Source of the DNA: Bacillus sp. FJAT-42376
GTDB lineage: Bacteria; Bacillota; Bacilli; Bacillales; Bacillaceae
Direction: 5' to 3'
Assembly (NCBI RefSeq): GCF_003816055.1
Contig: NZ_CP033906.1
Span: 2,542,001-2,606,000 of the forward strand
DNA: 64,000 nt
Shown here: positions 25,305 to 32,727 of the stretch, piece by piece
Numbering within the stretch: position 1 is the stretch's first letter
How the letters are laid out: every line of letters begins with the position of its first letter
The notes under the pieces: generated by a model
What the model was told of the DNA's origin: nothing
Databases searched by the model: none
Seen by the model: only the letters and a program-made list of their open reading frames with translations
Program-made: the position numbers and the translations under genes

Positions 25305-25341
25305 AAAAAAAAATAAACGGCTGAATGCAGCCGTTTATTTT
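25305..25341 (-). terminator. Terminator of the ydjO-like gene, target of the intron
   Basis: AATAAACGGCTG and CAGCCGTTTATT enclose a 4-base loop; nine T follow and then the intron begins. Confidence 0.9.
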
Positions 25342-25345
25342 CATA

Positions 25346-25543
25346 TTAAAAGGATGAGCATGGATTGTCGACTACTTGAAGCTCTTTTGTCTGGGCAGCC
25401 ATTGGGCTTTTACAAATCGGGCATAACGGCTCATCACTGCTTTTAAAGTTATCCCGAACCCAGCATTTGCAAGTGTTAGCTGTACAGGTCCAGATTTTTG
25501 TCTCTTTTGTAATAATTTCCTCAACCGGTTTTTTATTATACAA
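25346..25543 (-). CDS. ydjO: YdjO-like small cysteine-rich (cold-inducible family) protein
   Basis: 65 residues with two Cys pairs, WTCTANTCKCWVRDNF and EPLCPICKSPM, the arrangement of the YdjO family (annotated as cold-inducible), likely a zinc ribbon. The start is TTG at 25543 (GGAGG 9 bases upstream); an in-frame TTG two codons earlier is too close to the site. The gene is preceded by a leader of about 360 nt with promoter, structured RNA and terminator (25572-25942) and followed by a terminator interrupted at its end by the group IIC intron. Confidence 0.8.
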   Translation of the reverse strand: MYNKKPVEEIITKETKIWTCTANTCKCWVRDNFKSSDEPLCPICKSPMAAQTKELQVVDNPCSSF

Positions 25544-25571
25544 GTACAAAACCCTCCTTTTATACCTCTAA

Positions 25572-25600
25572 CTAAAAAGCTACCCAAAAAAGGCAGCTTT
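25572..25600 (-). terminator. Leader terminator upstream of ydjO
   Basis: Minus-strand AAAGCTGCC and GGTAGCTTT (one GU) around TTTTTTG, followed by TTTTTAG, ending about 15 bases before the ydjO ribosome binding site. Confidence 0.65.
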
Positions 25601-25671
25601 TATTACTCGCAATTTCCGCAATACGTGAGATTATGAAGCGGCTTCTTTAGACTGGAGAATAAATCTCCAAA

Positions 25672-25757
25672 AACCAAAACAACGAAAGCCCTGCCTCTCT
25701 TTCATCCTTACGGCTCCTAGGCCGTGCCAGTATGAATCAGTTGTTTGGATAAACCAA
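25672..25757 (-). ncRNA. Structured leader RNA upstream of ydjO, class not recognised
   Basis: On the minus strand CCAAACAAC pairs with GTTGTTTTGG, enclosing two hairpins: TTCAT...ACGGC-CTAGGA-GCCGT...ATGAA and GAAAG-AGAGGCAGGG-CTTTC. This makes a compact three-way junction with conserved-looking unpaired purines (AAGG, CTGGC). It matches no riboswitch class I could recall. Downstream terminator and upstream promoter give an attenuation layout. Confidence 0.5.
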
Positions 25758-25913
25758 AAACATTTTTTGAAAAAGGTTTCTTGTTAAGCAGATAAACTGA
25801 AGATAAGCTCTTGGAGGGAAAGAATGCGGTGAAAAAGAATGTTTCTTCGTTTATTTTCTAAAATCTAATTTAACTTAACTACTCTCAAGTCTATATCGAG
25901 TCGATCAAATTCA

Positions 25914-25942
25914 ATGATACACCCGAATGAAGAAAATGTCAA
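25914..25942 (-). promoter_or_regulatory. Sigma-A promoter of the ydjO leader
   Basis: TTGACA (25937-25942), 17 bases, TATCAT (25914-25919) on the minus strand; transcription would start near 25907. A weak GGCTGA/TCAGCC hairpin just upstream (25945-25976) probably ends the proC-2 transcript. Confidence 0.7.
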
Positions 25943-25981
25943 TAGGCTGAGGGCCGAACGTTTCCATTCAGCCCGATAGCT

Positions 25982-26779
25982 TTAAGATAAGGCTTTTTTA
26001 TTGACTGCTGTAACGGCTTCTTTAAGTACGGATGCAAACTCATTTTTCTCCAGTACTTTGATGCCTTCAGCAGTTGAACCACCCGGCGTGGTTACTTGCT
26101 CTCTTAAAAAAGCAGGATCTCCATTCTCATTTAGCATGGCTGCAGATCCGCTGATCATCAGGGAAACCAGCTTCTGGGCTTTTGACTCTGCTATTCCATA
26201 TTCTTTTGCTTTTTCGATTAACACTTCAGCAAATAAATAGACAAATGCAGGCGCACTTCCTGTAATGGCTGTCAAATGATGGATTTCTTCTTCAGAACAC
26301 TCCTCAGCATGGCCAATCGCGTCAAGCAAAAGTGTTAAACTTCTTTCCTGCAAGTCGTCCAGGGGTTTGCTGCCTTTGCAAAAAAGAGACATGCTTTGTC
26401 CGATTTGAGATGCCGTATTAGGCATAATCCAGCTAACGGCTGAGTCGGGAAGTGCTTGTTCCATTTTTGAAGGACCGATTCCTGCTGCGATTGTAACAAT
26501 CAGCTGCGTTGTAACTAAGCCCCGCAGTTTAGTGAAAATTTCTTCATGTTCTTCTGGAGGCACAGCCAGTACGATTGTATCAGCATCCTTTATATGATCC
26601 TGCCAATGAAAAACGGTATCTGCCCCATACTGTTGCTTCAGCCTTTCCAGTCTAATGCTGTTCGATTGGTTTGAAACAATAATTCGTTCAATTTCTTGCT
26701 CTTTTTTTGATGTTAGACCGGCAATCATGGCTTCTGCCATCCTCCCCGCTCCAATGAACAGCATAACAGGCTTCCTCAT
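25982..26779 (-). CDS. Pyrroline-5-carboxylate reductase-like protein (second paralogue)
   Basis: 265 residues. NAD(P) site VMLFIGAGRMAEAMIAGLTS, then VLAVPPEEHEEIF, IAAGIGPSKMEQAL, VSWIMPNTASQIGQSMSLF and the P5CR signature AITGSAPAFVYLFAEVLIEKAKEYGI and TTPGGSTAEGIKVLEK. Clearly related to the gene at 19986 but distant (Pro/Ser substitutions at AVPP and SW), like the B. subtilis ProG group. The two genes were probably neighbours apart from ydjO before the insertions. The upstream DNA has a dense set of TGATACAGAT boxes (26859-26940), suggesting dedicated regulation. Confidence 0.87.
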   Translation of the reverse strand: MRKPVMLFIGAGRMAEAMIAGLTSKKEQEIERIIVSNQSNSIRLERLKQQYGADTVFHWQDHIKDADTIVLAVPPEEHEEIFTKLRGLVTTQLIVTIAAGIGPSKMEQALPDSAVSWIMPNTASQIGQSMSLFCKGSKPLDDLQERSLTLLLDAIGHAEECSEEEIHHLTAITGSAPAFVYLFAEVLIEKAKEYGIAESKAQKLVSLMISGSAAMLNENGDPAFLREQVTTPGGSTAEGIKVLEKNEFASVLKEAVTAVNKKALS

Positions 26780-26858
26780 TCATTCCACACTCTCTTCACT
26801 AATCATTTTAAATAAAATTATATCATGAAAATGTATTTGGGTCATCGCTACCCTTAAC

Positions 26859-26940
26859 TGATACAGATTAATAATGAAACTGAGACAGATTATATCTGTA
26901 TCACTCTCATTTTTTGAAAAATATAAACACACTGATACAG
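26859..26940. promoter_or_regulatory. Operator-like array of TGATACAGAT boxes
   Basis: TGATACAGAT at 26859-26868, TGAGACAGAT at 26881-26890 (22 bases on, about two helical turns), its inverse ATCTGTATCA at 26894-26903, and TGATACAG at 26933-26940. The middle pair is a 23-bp near-perfect palindrome that also contains a minus-strand TATAAT. This is the only upstream region of the second proC paralogue and a plausible repressor or activator site. Confidence 0.6.
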
Positions 26941-27035
26941 CTGTTTTTAAGTGTTTACTATACAAAACACTTCTCCACAGATTTCCAGTCTGTGTGTATA
27001 ACCTTGAATTCATAAATAAATTTATTAAATAGCGT

Positions 27036-27060
27036 AAAAAAAAGCCCCCTATTGGGGCTC
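27036..27060 (-). terminator. Terminator of the LacI-family gene
   Basis: GAGCCCC and GGGGGCT with loop AATA, then eight T on the minus strand; overlaps the stop codon. Confidence 0.9.
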
Positions 27061-28054
27061 AAGCGCGATGATTCCGATCAGCTATACTTTCTCTGCTAAT
27101 GATTTCGTATCCGGATATCATTTTTTTCTGTACACTCTTTCCTTCTATGAGACTAACCATCGAAAATGCTGCATTCAGCCCCACATCAAAGTAATGGAAA
27201 CTTACTGTCGTTAATCCGGGATGCACCATTTCTGAAATTCGGTAGCCTCCAAAGCCTGCAACTGAAAGATCTTTTGGAATAGCGAGTTTCTTTTCGTGAA
27301 TCGCTTTCATTGCCCCCAGTGCCATATTATCTGTTGCACAGACAATTAAGTCCGGAATGTGCTCATTTAATGCATTTTCCGTCACCAGTTTCGCACGCTC
27401 CATCGAAAAATCAGCTTCAACACAATTGACTGAGTGGGGACCTCCTGCCTGCAGGCCGTCCAAAAAACCTTGTTTTCTTTTCCTGCCAACGGCTTCATCC
27501 TGTTCTGTTACCCCGATATACGTGACAGAACGGTGGCCCTTTTTATAAACAAATTGTCCAAGATCAAACCCTGCCTCATAGTCTGCATGAACAATGGAAT
27601 GGAGCACATCACTTTCCTGTCCGATAATTAAAGCAGGAATTCCAGCATCCTCAAATGCTTCATTATGTTCAGAGGTTAATCTGGTTGCCATTAAAATAAT
27701 GCCTGCGACTTTCTGGCGGGCAAACGCATGAATGTTTTCAACTTCACGGTCCAGAATCTGATCTGTATTTGCAACAAGCATCTGAAAACCAAGCTCTTTA
27801 AGCCGTTCATCAATTCCCATGAGCATTTTGGTCATCGTATAGGAATCAAGCCTCGGGATGATCACACCGATAAAATTCGTTTTTTTTAATTTCAAGCTCT
27901 GGGCGAATGAATTCGGTTCATATTTAGTTTCCTTTATGACCGCCTCAATCTTTTCAGAAGTGGCAGCACTTACATAGCCTCCATTTAAATATCTTGAAAC
28001 GGTACTTTTCGAGACTTGAGCCATTAAGGCAATATCAGATATAGTGGCTTTCAA
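27059..28054 (-). CDS. LacI-family transcriptional regulator
   Basis: 331 residues. N-terminal LacI helix-turn-helix TISDIALMAQVSKSTVSRYLNGGYVSAATSEKI with hinge YEPNSFAQSLK, then a periplasmic-binding-like domain with IIPRLDSYTMTKML, IILMATRLTSE, DYEAGFDLGQFVYKKGHRSVTYIG, VCATDNMALGAM and GFGGYRISEMVHPGLTTV. The effector region looks like those of sucrose/oligosaccharide repressors (ScrR/MsmR type), but no sugar genes adjoin, so the regulon is unknown. A 10-bp dyad at 28123-28146 lies upstream. Confidence 0.92.
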   Translation of the reverse strand: MKATISDIALMAQVSKSTVSRYLNGGYVSAATSEKIEAVIKETKYEPNSFAQSLKLKKTNFIGVIIPRLDSYTMTKMLMGIDERLKELGFQMLVANTDQILDREVENIHAFARQKVAGIILMATRLTSEHNEAFEDAGIPALIIGQESDVLHSIVHADYEAGFDLGQFVYKKGHRSVTYIGVTEQDEAVGRKRKQGFLDGLQAGGPHSVNCVEADFSMERAKLVTENALNEHIPDLIVCATDNMALGAMKAIHEKKLAIPKDLSVAGFGGYRISEMVHPGLTTVSFHYFDVGLNAAFSMVSLIEGKSVQKKMISGYEIISRESIADRNHRA

Positions 28055-28122
28055 AAACTCCCCTCCCCCCCGTTCCTATTTCAAGCTCATTGTCATGTAT
28101 TTTATAACAGAAACACGTTAAA

Positions 28123-28146
28123 AGACAAGTATGCGTATACTTGTCT
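28123..28146 (-). terminator. Perfect dyad between STAS and LacI genes
   Basis: AGACAAGTAT and ATACTTGTCT around a 4-base loop, followed on the minus strand by TTTT. Most simply the terminator of the RsbR-like gene; being AT-rich and 70 bases upstream of the lacI start it could also be an operator. Confidence 0.55.
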
Positions 28147-28164
28147 CTGGTTGACATAATTCAA

Positions 28165-28986
28165 TTATGAATGATGGCTGAATCCGATTCCCTGCAGGGC
28201 ATACTGCAGACTTGAATAGGTCTTAATCTGACCGAAGTTGAGGTTTAATCCTACAATGGTCTGGGCAATTTCAGGTGTAATGCCGCTGATTGCTGCATTC
28301 ACTCCAATCAGTTTAAGCGAATCAATAATCTGGAAAATCTGATGCGCTACAAAAGTATCGATGATCGGAACTCCGGATAAATCCAATACAAAATGCTCCA
28401 CCTTCAGCTGAACACTTTTTTCTAGAGACTGCTCAAGCAAAAGTTTTGCCCGGTATGTGTCGAGAGTGCCTATTACAGGGAGAACAGCGATTCCTTTTGA
28501 AATCGGTACAACAGGAACAGACAATTCCATAACCGCACTTTGGGACTGCAAAATTTGTGTCTCGTGAAATTCTACAAACGGCAAGCTGAAATAGTAAACA
28601 ATTTCATTTACTGTTTCGTCCAGTCTGCTCAGTATATGATAAAAATCTTCAAGTGAAATCTCTTGCCGCATGGCTTCTTTTTTTAATTCATTTCCGATGA
28701 TTTCTCTGTAATGAGGTACTTCATTAAGCATAGAATCCAGGGTGGTACCCATTTCCGCACACTTTTTCCCTGTTTGCTTTCCCCATTCAGAAATCACATG
28801 TTTTCGCTCTTCACAGTCCATGCTTAGCGCCTCGCCATAAAGCGTGACAAGCTCCACCCTTAATGGAAGCAGTTCTGCTGATAATTCACTCAGCTTTGGA
28901 TAAGCCTGATTCTGTTTTTCTGTAACAAATTCCGCTAGCGTATCTTTCTGGCTTAGAATAATCTGACTATATCTTTGCATATCCAT
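28165..28986 (-). CDS. RsbR-family STAS protein (stressosome component)
   Basis: 273 residues. The N-terminal 150 residues are helical and resemble the globin-like sensor of RsbR paralogues (LRVELVTLYGEALSMDCEERKHVISEWGKQTGKKCAEMG). The C-terminal STAS domain has PVVPISKGIAVLPVIGTLDTYRAKLLLEQSL, then LDLSGVPIIDTFVAHQIFQIIDSLKLIGVNAAISGITPEIAQTIVGL; the Thr of IDTFVA and of SGITPEIAQT correspond to the phosphorylation sites T171 and T205 of RsbRA. Such proteins form stressosomes that switch sigma-B. No rsbS/rsbT pair lies nearby. Confidence 0.85.
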   Translation of the reverse strand: MDMQRYSQIILSQKDTLAEFVTEKQNQAYPKLSELSAELLPLRVELVTLYGEALSMDCEERKHVISEWGKQTGKKCAEMGTTLDSMLNEVPHYREIIGNELKKEAMRQEISLEDFYHILSRLDETVNEIVYYFSLPFVEFHETQILQSQSAVMELSVPVVPISKGIAVLPVIGTLDTYRAKLLLEQSLEKSVQLKVEHFVLDLSGVPIIDTFVAHQIFQIIDSLKLIGVNAAISGITPEIAQTIVGLNLNFGQIKTYSSLQYALQGIGFSHHS

Positions 28987-29017
28987 CTATTGCCGAACCC
29001 CGCTTTTCAACAAACTA

Positions 29018-29175
29018 AATGTAAACTTGGCTGCTTGCTGCCGGGAGGCGGTCACTTATCCTTGAGCTGCAGCGAGCATTCTCCCCTGTCCCGCTGCTCC
29101 CCTCGATTCTGATCCCTTCCTCTCCAATCAGCAACTGTTTTTTTAAAAGTATCAGCTTAATGCTTTAGCATTGCC
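29018..29175 (+). repeat. R repeat copy between the two STAS genes
   Basis: AATGTAAACTTGGCTGCTTG start, CGGTCACTTATCC, CCCTGTCCCGCTGCTCC, CTTCCTCTCCAATCAGC and ATGCTTTAGCATTGCC end; diverged but in family order. Confidence 0.65.
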
Positions 29176-29183
29176 TGACGAAA

Positions 29184-29954
29184 TTACCGTTTCACCAATG
29201 TAACCCCTTCTTTTTTCCAAACATAGCCGATCCCCTGTTTAAATGAGGAAAATGCTTTTGTTGAAAAACCATAGCCTCTGGATATCATCTGCTGGGCCAT
29301 TCCGGGCTTCAGCCCCACACAAATGGCCTCTGTTCCCATAAGCTTCAGGGCTTCCATTAATTGTTCAAGCTTGTATATGACCGATTCATCAGGGACGGAA
29401 TACATTTCCGAAAAATCAAACAGCATATGCTCTGCCTGATTCTTCCCGGAAAACAATAAAATCTTTTCGGTCATATGTTCAATCCTTTGTTCAGATAAAA
29501 AGCCGGTAACAGCGACCAGAAAAGTCCGCTCCAGCATCGTTCCTATTATAGGAGTATATAATTCTTCCATCATTTCTCTTCCGGAGCGCAGCTCATTTTC
29601 GTAATCGGTTACATCTTTCCATGTTAGAATAAAACCCCTGTTCTCAGGAAGGCGGTCGACTACAATCCGGGCTGAAAATGTCTGAAAAAGCTGGATGGAG
29701 GATGTGTAGGGCAGCGGACCATTTTCTATTTTATCAATTTGTTCAGGTGAATGGAAAGATTTCAAATTCATCCCAAGAAAAGAATCACCCGCCGGCAGCT
29801 TCATATGGGGGGCGATTGTATTTAATAAATTCGCTGAATATTCATTAAACCAGATGATATTCAACTCATTATCAGTCAGGATGAGTGCTTCTCCTACGCT
29901 ATTTAAAAGTTCGAACGGGTTAACCCCCAGTATATAATCCTTTTGCAGCATCAA
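29184..29954 (-). CDS. PAS-STAS protein, RsbR-like with degenerate phosphosites
   Basis: 256 residues. N-terminal PAS domain (about 8-110): LLNSVGEALILTDNELNIIWFNEYSANLL, FLGMNLKSFH, ending GFILTWKDVTDYENELR. It lacks the flavin-binding NCRFLQ of LOV domains, so it is not a YtvA photoreceptor. C-terminal STAS-like domain: ELYTPIIGTMLERTFLVAVTGFLSEQRIEHMTEKIL, DFSEMYSVPDESVIYKLEQLMEALKLMGTEAICVGLKPGMAQQMI. The usual IDT phosphosite is replaced by PDES. TTG at 29954 is best placed behind GAGGG; ATGs at 29963 and 29951 are alternatives. Lies between the RsbR-like and PP2C genes on the same strand. Confidence 0.8.
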   Translation of the reverse strand: MMLQKDYILGVNPFELLNSVGEALILTDNELNIIWFNEYSANLLNTIAPHMKLPAGDSFLGMNLKSFHSPEQIDKIENGPLPYTSSIQLFQTFSARIVVDRLPENRGFILTWKDVTDYENELRSGREMMEELYTPIIGTMLERTFLVAVTGFLSEQRIEHMTEKILLFSGKNQAEHMLFDFSEMYSVPDESVIYKLEQLMEALKLMGTEAICVGLKPGMAQQMISRGYGFSTKAFSSFKQGIGYVWKKEGVTLVKR

Positions 29955-29992
29955 CTGCACCATCCCTCTCTTTCAAAAACCATGGCTGGATC

Positions 29993-30022
29993 AGCAAAGA
30001 GGCAGCTTTTTAAGCCTCTTCG
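29993..30022 (-). terminator. Weak hairpin at the end of the DUF6501-like gene
   Basis: AGAGGC and GCCTCT enclose the stop region; short T run (TTTG). May only attenuate read-through into the PAS-STAS gene. Confidence 0.45.
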
Positions 30023-30213
30023 AAATAATCTTTATAAAATCCGCTTACTTTACCAGAATTGTCTGCAACAAAATAAAATTCTTCCGTTTCATTTTTCACT
30101 TCATATGTATTCCCTTTAGTCAAAGCGCGGTTGACAATGTATTTCTCTGCATTCGTATGAATACACTTTACTTTTTTTATCGTTTTTTTATCGTGCCAGT
30201 TTAAATGGTTCAT
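30010..30213 (-). CDS. Small conserved protein, DUF6501-like
   Basis: 67 residues: MNHLNWHDKKTIKKVKCIHTNAEKY then VNRALTKGNTYEVKNETEEFYFVADNSGKVSGFYKDYFEEA. The pattern, a short beta-rich basic/acidic protein, fits the DUF6501 family known from many Bacillus genomes without function. GGAG 10 bases before ATG. Sits between the PP2C phosphatase and the PAS-STAS gene with gaps of about 50 bases, so probably in one transcript. Confidence 0.72.
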   Translation of the reverse strand: MNHLNWHDKKTIKKVKCIHTNAEKYIVNRALTKGNTYEVKNETEEFYFVADNSGKVSGFYKDYFEEA

Positions 30214-30262
30214 ATCTGGATAGCTCCTTTTGCAATTAAGAATTATAGTTATATTTTATTAT

Positions 30263-31099
30263 TTAATTAGGATTTAGGCAAACTTCGTTATCTAATCGTA
30301 TGAAAATGCCGGTCATGTCATCATGCGGCAGTCCTTCTGTATACTCTTTGTACCTTAATGCTTCTGCATAAGATTCTATGCCGGTATGCGACACTTCTTT
30401 GTACACTTCCTCTAAAGAAAGCTCCGGGTGAAAAAGTCCGTCACTTAAAAGAAACAGGCTTCGGGCACGGTTTAACGCAATTTTCCCGGATTGGATAAAA
30501 TCTTTAAGTTCAGGATCTCCGTTTGCTACGGAATACCCTATTGGACGATTGGCTAATTGGCGATGGTGCTTCATTTTTTCAAAAGAACTGCTGTCAAAGA
30601 AGGATTCTTCGCGAATGTTCTCTCCACTTTTTCTTCTCCGCTCACGCTCAGCCTTTGCTCTTGCAGAAATACCCTCGACGGAATTAGATGTTAAAGGAGT
30701 GATTTTTCCGGAAATATCCTCCATGATGATCATACAATCGCCGCACTGGACATAAAAAGCTTCGTCCCCCTTAATCTCCAGAACAGCAGCACATGTTGCC
30801 CACCTTAAATGCCTCTCTTCCGTGTTCACAAGAGAGGATTTCATTTGCTCCAGCAGAAAGGAATTGGTTTCCACAAGCCATTCTTCCAGTGTTTTATTGC
30901 TGTTCCTGTACTCAGCAAGAGAAGACGCGAACAGATGAGATGCAAGATAGGCCCCGTTATGGCCGCCCGTGAATAAAGCAGGATCTAACGGGGTCACCCC
31001 ATCAAATACACCAAATATCCGGCTATCGCTTGATAGAAAAAATGCATCTTCAATTTCATTTTTTTTCGGACTTTTATGGCTCAGCAGAGAAATTAACAA
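30263..31099 (-). CDS. PP2C-family serine/threonine phosphatase
   Basis: 278 residues from TTG at 31099 (AAGGAG 9 bases upstream). All metal-binding acidic motifs of PP2C are present: NEIEDAFF, IFGVFDGVTPLD, FYVQCGDCMI, LFLLSDGLF and PHDDMTGIFIRL. A long charged insertion (about 145-200, with RAKAERERRRKSGENIREE) separates motifs and may be regulatory. No membrane segments. PP2C enzymes of the Rsb type dephosphorylate STAS proteins; two STAS proteins are encoded just downstream, so a partner-switch pair is a reasonable inference. Frame extends to 31183 but without a site. Confidence 0.85.
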   Translation of the reverse strand: MLISLLSHKSPKKNEIEDAFFLSSDSRIFGVFDGVTPLDPALFTGGHNGAYLASHLFASSLAEYRNSNKTLEEWLVETNSFLLEQMKSSLVNTEERHLRWATCAAVLEIKGDEAFYVQCGDCMIIMEDISGKITPLTSNSVEGISARAKAERERRRKSGENIREESFFDSSSFEKMKHHRQLANRPIGYSVANGDPELKDFIQSGKIALNRARSLFLLSDGLFHPELSLEEVYKEVSHTGIESYAEALRYKEYTEGLPHDDMTGIFIRLDNEVCLNPN

Positions 31100-31378
31100 G
31101 GGCTCACTCTCCTTTATTGGCATTTCTGAAAGACTGTAAGTGTCACATCTATTTGAACATGAACCGTGTTCTGTTTTGAACACTTCCCATAATCAATATA
31201 GCACTTATTATTCTTTATCTGAAAGCCGGGTTTTTATAGGAATAGGAATGAGGGTTGAAGGCTCACAGGATCAAGAGCCCATTTTTTTCTGCAATGTCTT
31301 TTCTTTCTGGAGTTCCCATGCCTGTGTTTGCTCTATACTTCCATTAACAGGTGTTCAGCCGCCGAATACCTTTCAGCA

Positions 31379-31417
31379 GAAAAAAAGGCCTATTCCACCT
31401 GGAATAAGCCTTTTTTA
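31379..31417. terminator. Bidirectional-type terminator after odhB
   Basis: AAAGGCCTATTCC and GGAATAAGCCTTT with a 4-base loop, A and T tracts on both sides. The stretch 31190-31378 upstream of the PP2C gene holds nothing else I can support. Confidence 0.85.
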
Positions 31418-31433
31418 GAATATACGAAATGAA

Positions 31434-32714
31434 TTACCCTTCTAAAAGCAGGGATTCAGGGTCTTCAAGCAGTTCTTTAACCGTTGCCAAGAAGCTTACC
31501 GCTTCTTTTCCATCTACTATACGGTGGTCGTATGATAGAGCAATATACATCATTGGACGGTTTTCCATTCTTTCCTGATCAAGAGCAATTGGGCGCCATT
31601 GAATTTTATGCATGCCCAAAATCCCTACTTGAGGAGCGTTCAAAATCGGTGTAGATAGAAGGGAGCCAAATACTCCTCCGTTCGTGATTGTGAATGTGCC
31701 GCCCTGCAATTCATTCAGTGTAAGCTTGTTATCTCTGGCTTTTTTTGCAAGATTGGAAATTTCTCCTTCGATTCCTGCAAAGCTCATGCGGTCTGCATCA
31801 CGGACAACCGGAACGACTAGTCCATCAGGTGCAGCCACGGCGATTCCAATGTCATAGAATTTTTTAAGCACAAGCTCCGTTCCTTGAATCTCTGCATTTA
31901 AAAGCGGGAATTGCTTAAGGGCAGCAACAACAGCTTTTGTGAAAAACGACATAAATCCAAGGCGGACATCATGCTGCTCGAAAAATTTATCTTTACGGCG
32001 CTTTCTTACATCCATGACAGCAGTCATATCGACTTCATTAAATGTCGTCAGCATGGCTGCCGTTTGCTGCACTTCCACCAAACGGTTGGCAATCGTTTGT
32101 CTGCGGCGGGACATTTTTACCCGCTCTACAGGCTTAGCCGGATTTTCAGCCTGAGGCTGAGGAGCTTTTTCAGCCGCTTTTGCCGCCTGAGGCTGCTGTT
32201 TCGGCGCATTTTGATGATTCTCGATATCGTGCTTGCGGACTCTTCCAAGAGGATCCGAAGCATTGACTGAACTTAAATCAATCCCTTTTTCCCTGGCGAG
32301 TTTTCTGGCAGCCGGGGAAGCAATGGTACGATTTTTAGAATCAGCCTGTGCAGCCGGTTCATTTTCCCTGGATGGAATACGGTCGGTTTTTGGCTCTTCT
32401 TTTTTAGATTCCTCTTTAACTGGCTTCAGTTCTGCTTGCTGACTGTCCTGATCTGAGCTTTGTCCGCTGCCCGTTTCTTCTTTTTCATCGATTGTACCGA
32501 TGATTTCTCCAACTTGAACGGTATCCCCAGCGTCTTTCAGCACTTCTTTCAATACTCCGGATTGTTCTGCTGTTAATTCAACATTCACTTTATCTGTTTC
32601 GAGTTCAAGCAGGTATTCACCCTGCTCTACAAAATCACCTGGCTGCTTTAGCCACTGGGCAATTGTTCCCTCCGAGATCGATTCTGCAAGTTCCGGTACT
32701 TTAATTTCAGCCAT
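31434..32714 (-). CDS. odhB: 2-oxoglutarate dehydrogenase E2 (dihydrolipoyl succinyltransferase)
   Basis: 426 residues. N-terminal lipoyl domain [46 protein letters not shown] with the lipoyl Lys of ETDKV; a Gln/Lys/Glu-rich linker; the E1/E3-binding domain [33 protein letters not shown]; and the catalytic domain ending [16 protein letters not shown] (His of DHR). Transfers succinyl from lipoate to CoA in the TCA cycle. ATG at 32714 (GGGGG 8 bases upstream) rather than the ATG two codons earlier. Only 13 bases after odhA, same operon. Confidence 0.97.
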   Translation of the reverse strand: MAEIKVPELAESISEGTIAQWLKQPGDFVEQGEYLLELETDKVNVELTAEQSGVLKEVLKDAGDTVQVGEIIGTIDEKEETGSGQSSDQDSQQAELKPVKEESKKEEPKTDRIPSRENEPAAQADSKNRTIASPAARKLAREKGIDLSSVNASDPLGRVRKHDIENHQNAPKQQPQAAKAAEKAPQPQAENPAKPVERVKMSRRRQTIANRLVEVQQTAAMLTTFNEVDMTAVMDVRKRRKDKFFEQHDVRLGFMSFFTKAVVAALKQFPLLNAEIQGTELVLKKFYDIGIAVAAPDGLVVPVVRDADRMSFAGIEGEISNLAKKARDNKLTLNELQGGTFTITNGGVFGSLLSTPILNAPQVGILGMHKIQWRPIALDQERMENRPMMYIALSYDHRIVDGKEAVSFLATVKELLEDPESLLLEG

Positions 32715-32727
32715 GATCATTTCCCCC

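Noticed and set aside
28123..28146. Perfect AGACAAGTAT dyad as autoregulatory LacI operator
   Set aside because: It sits right after the RsbR-like stop and is followed by TTTT on that strand, so terminator was preferred; the operator role is not excluded.
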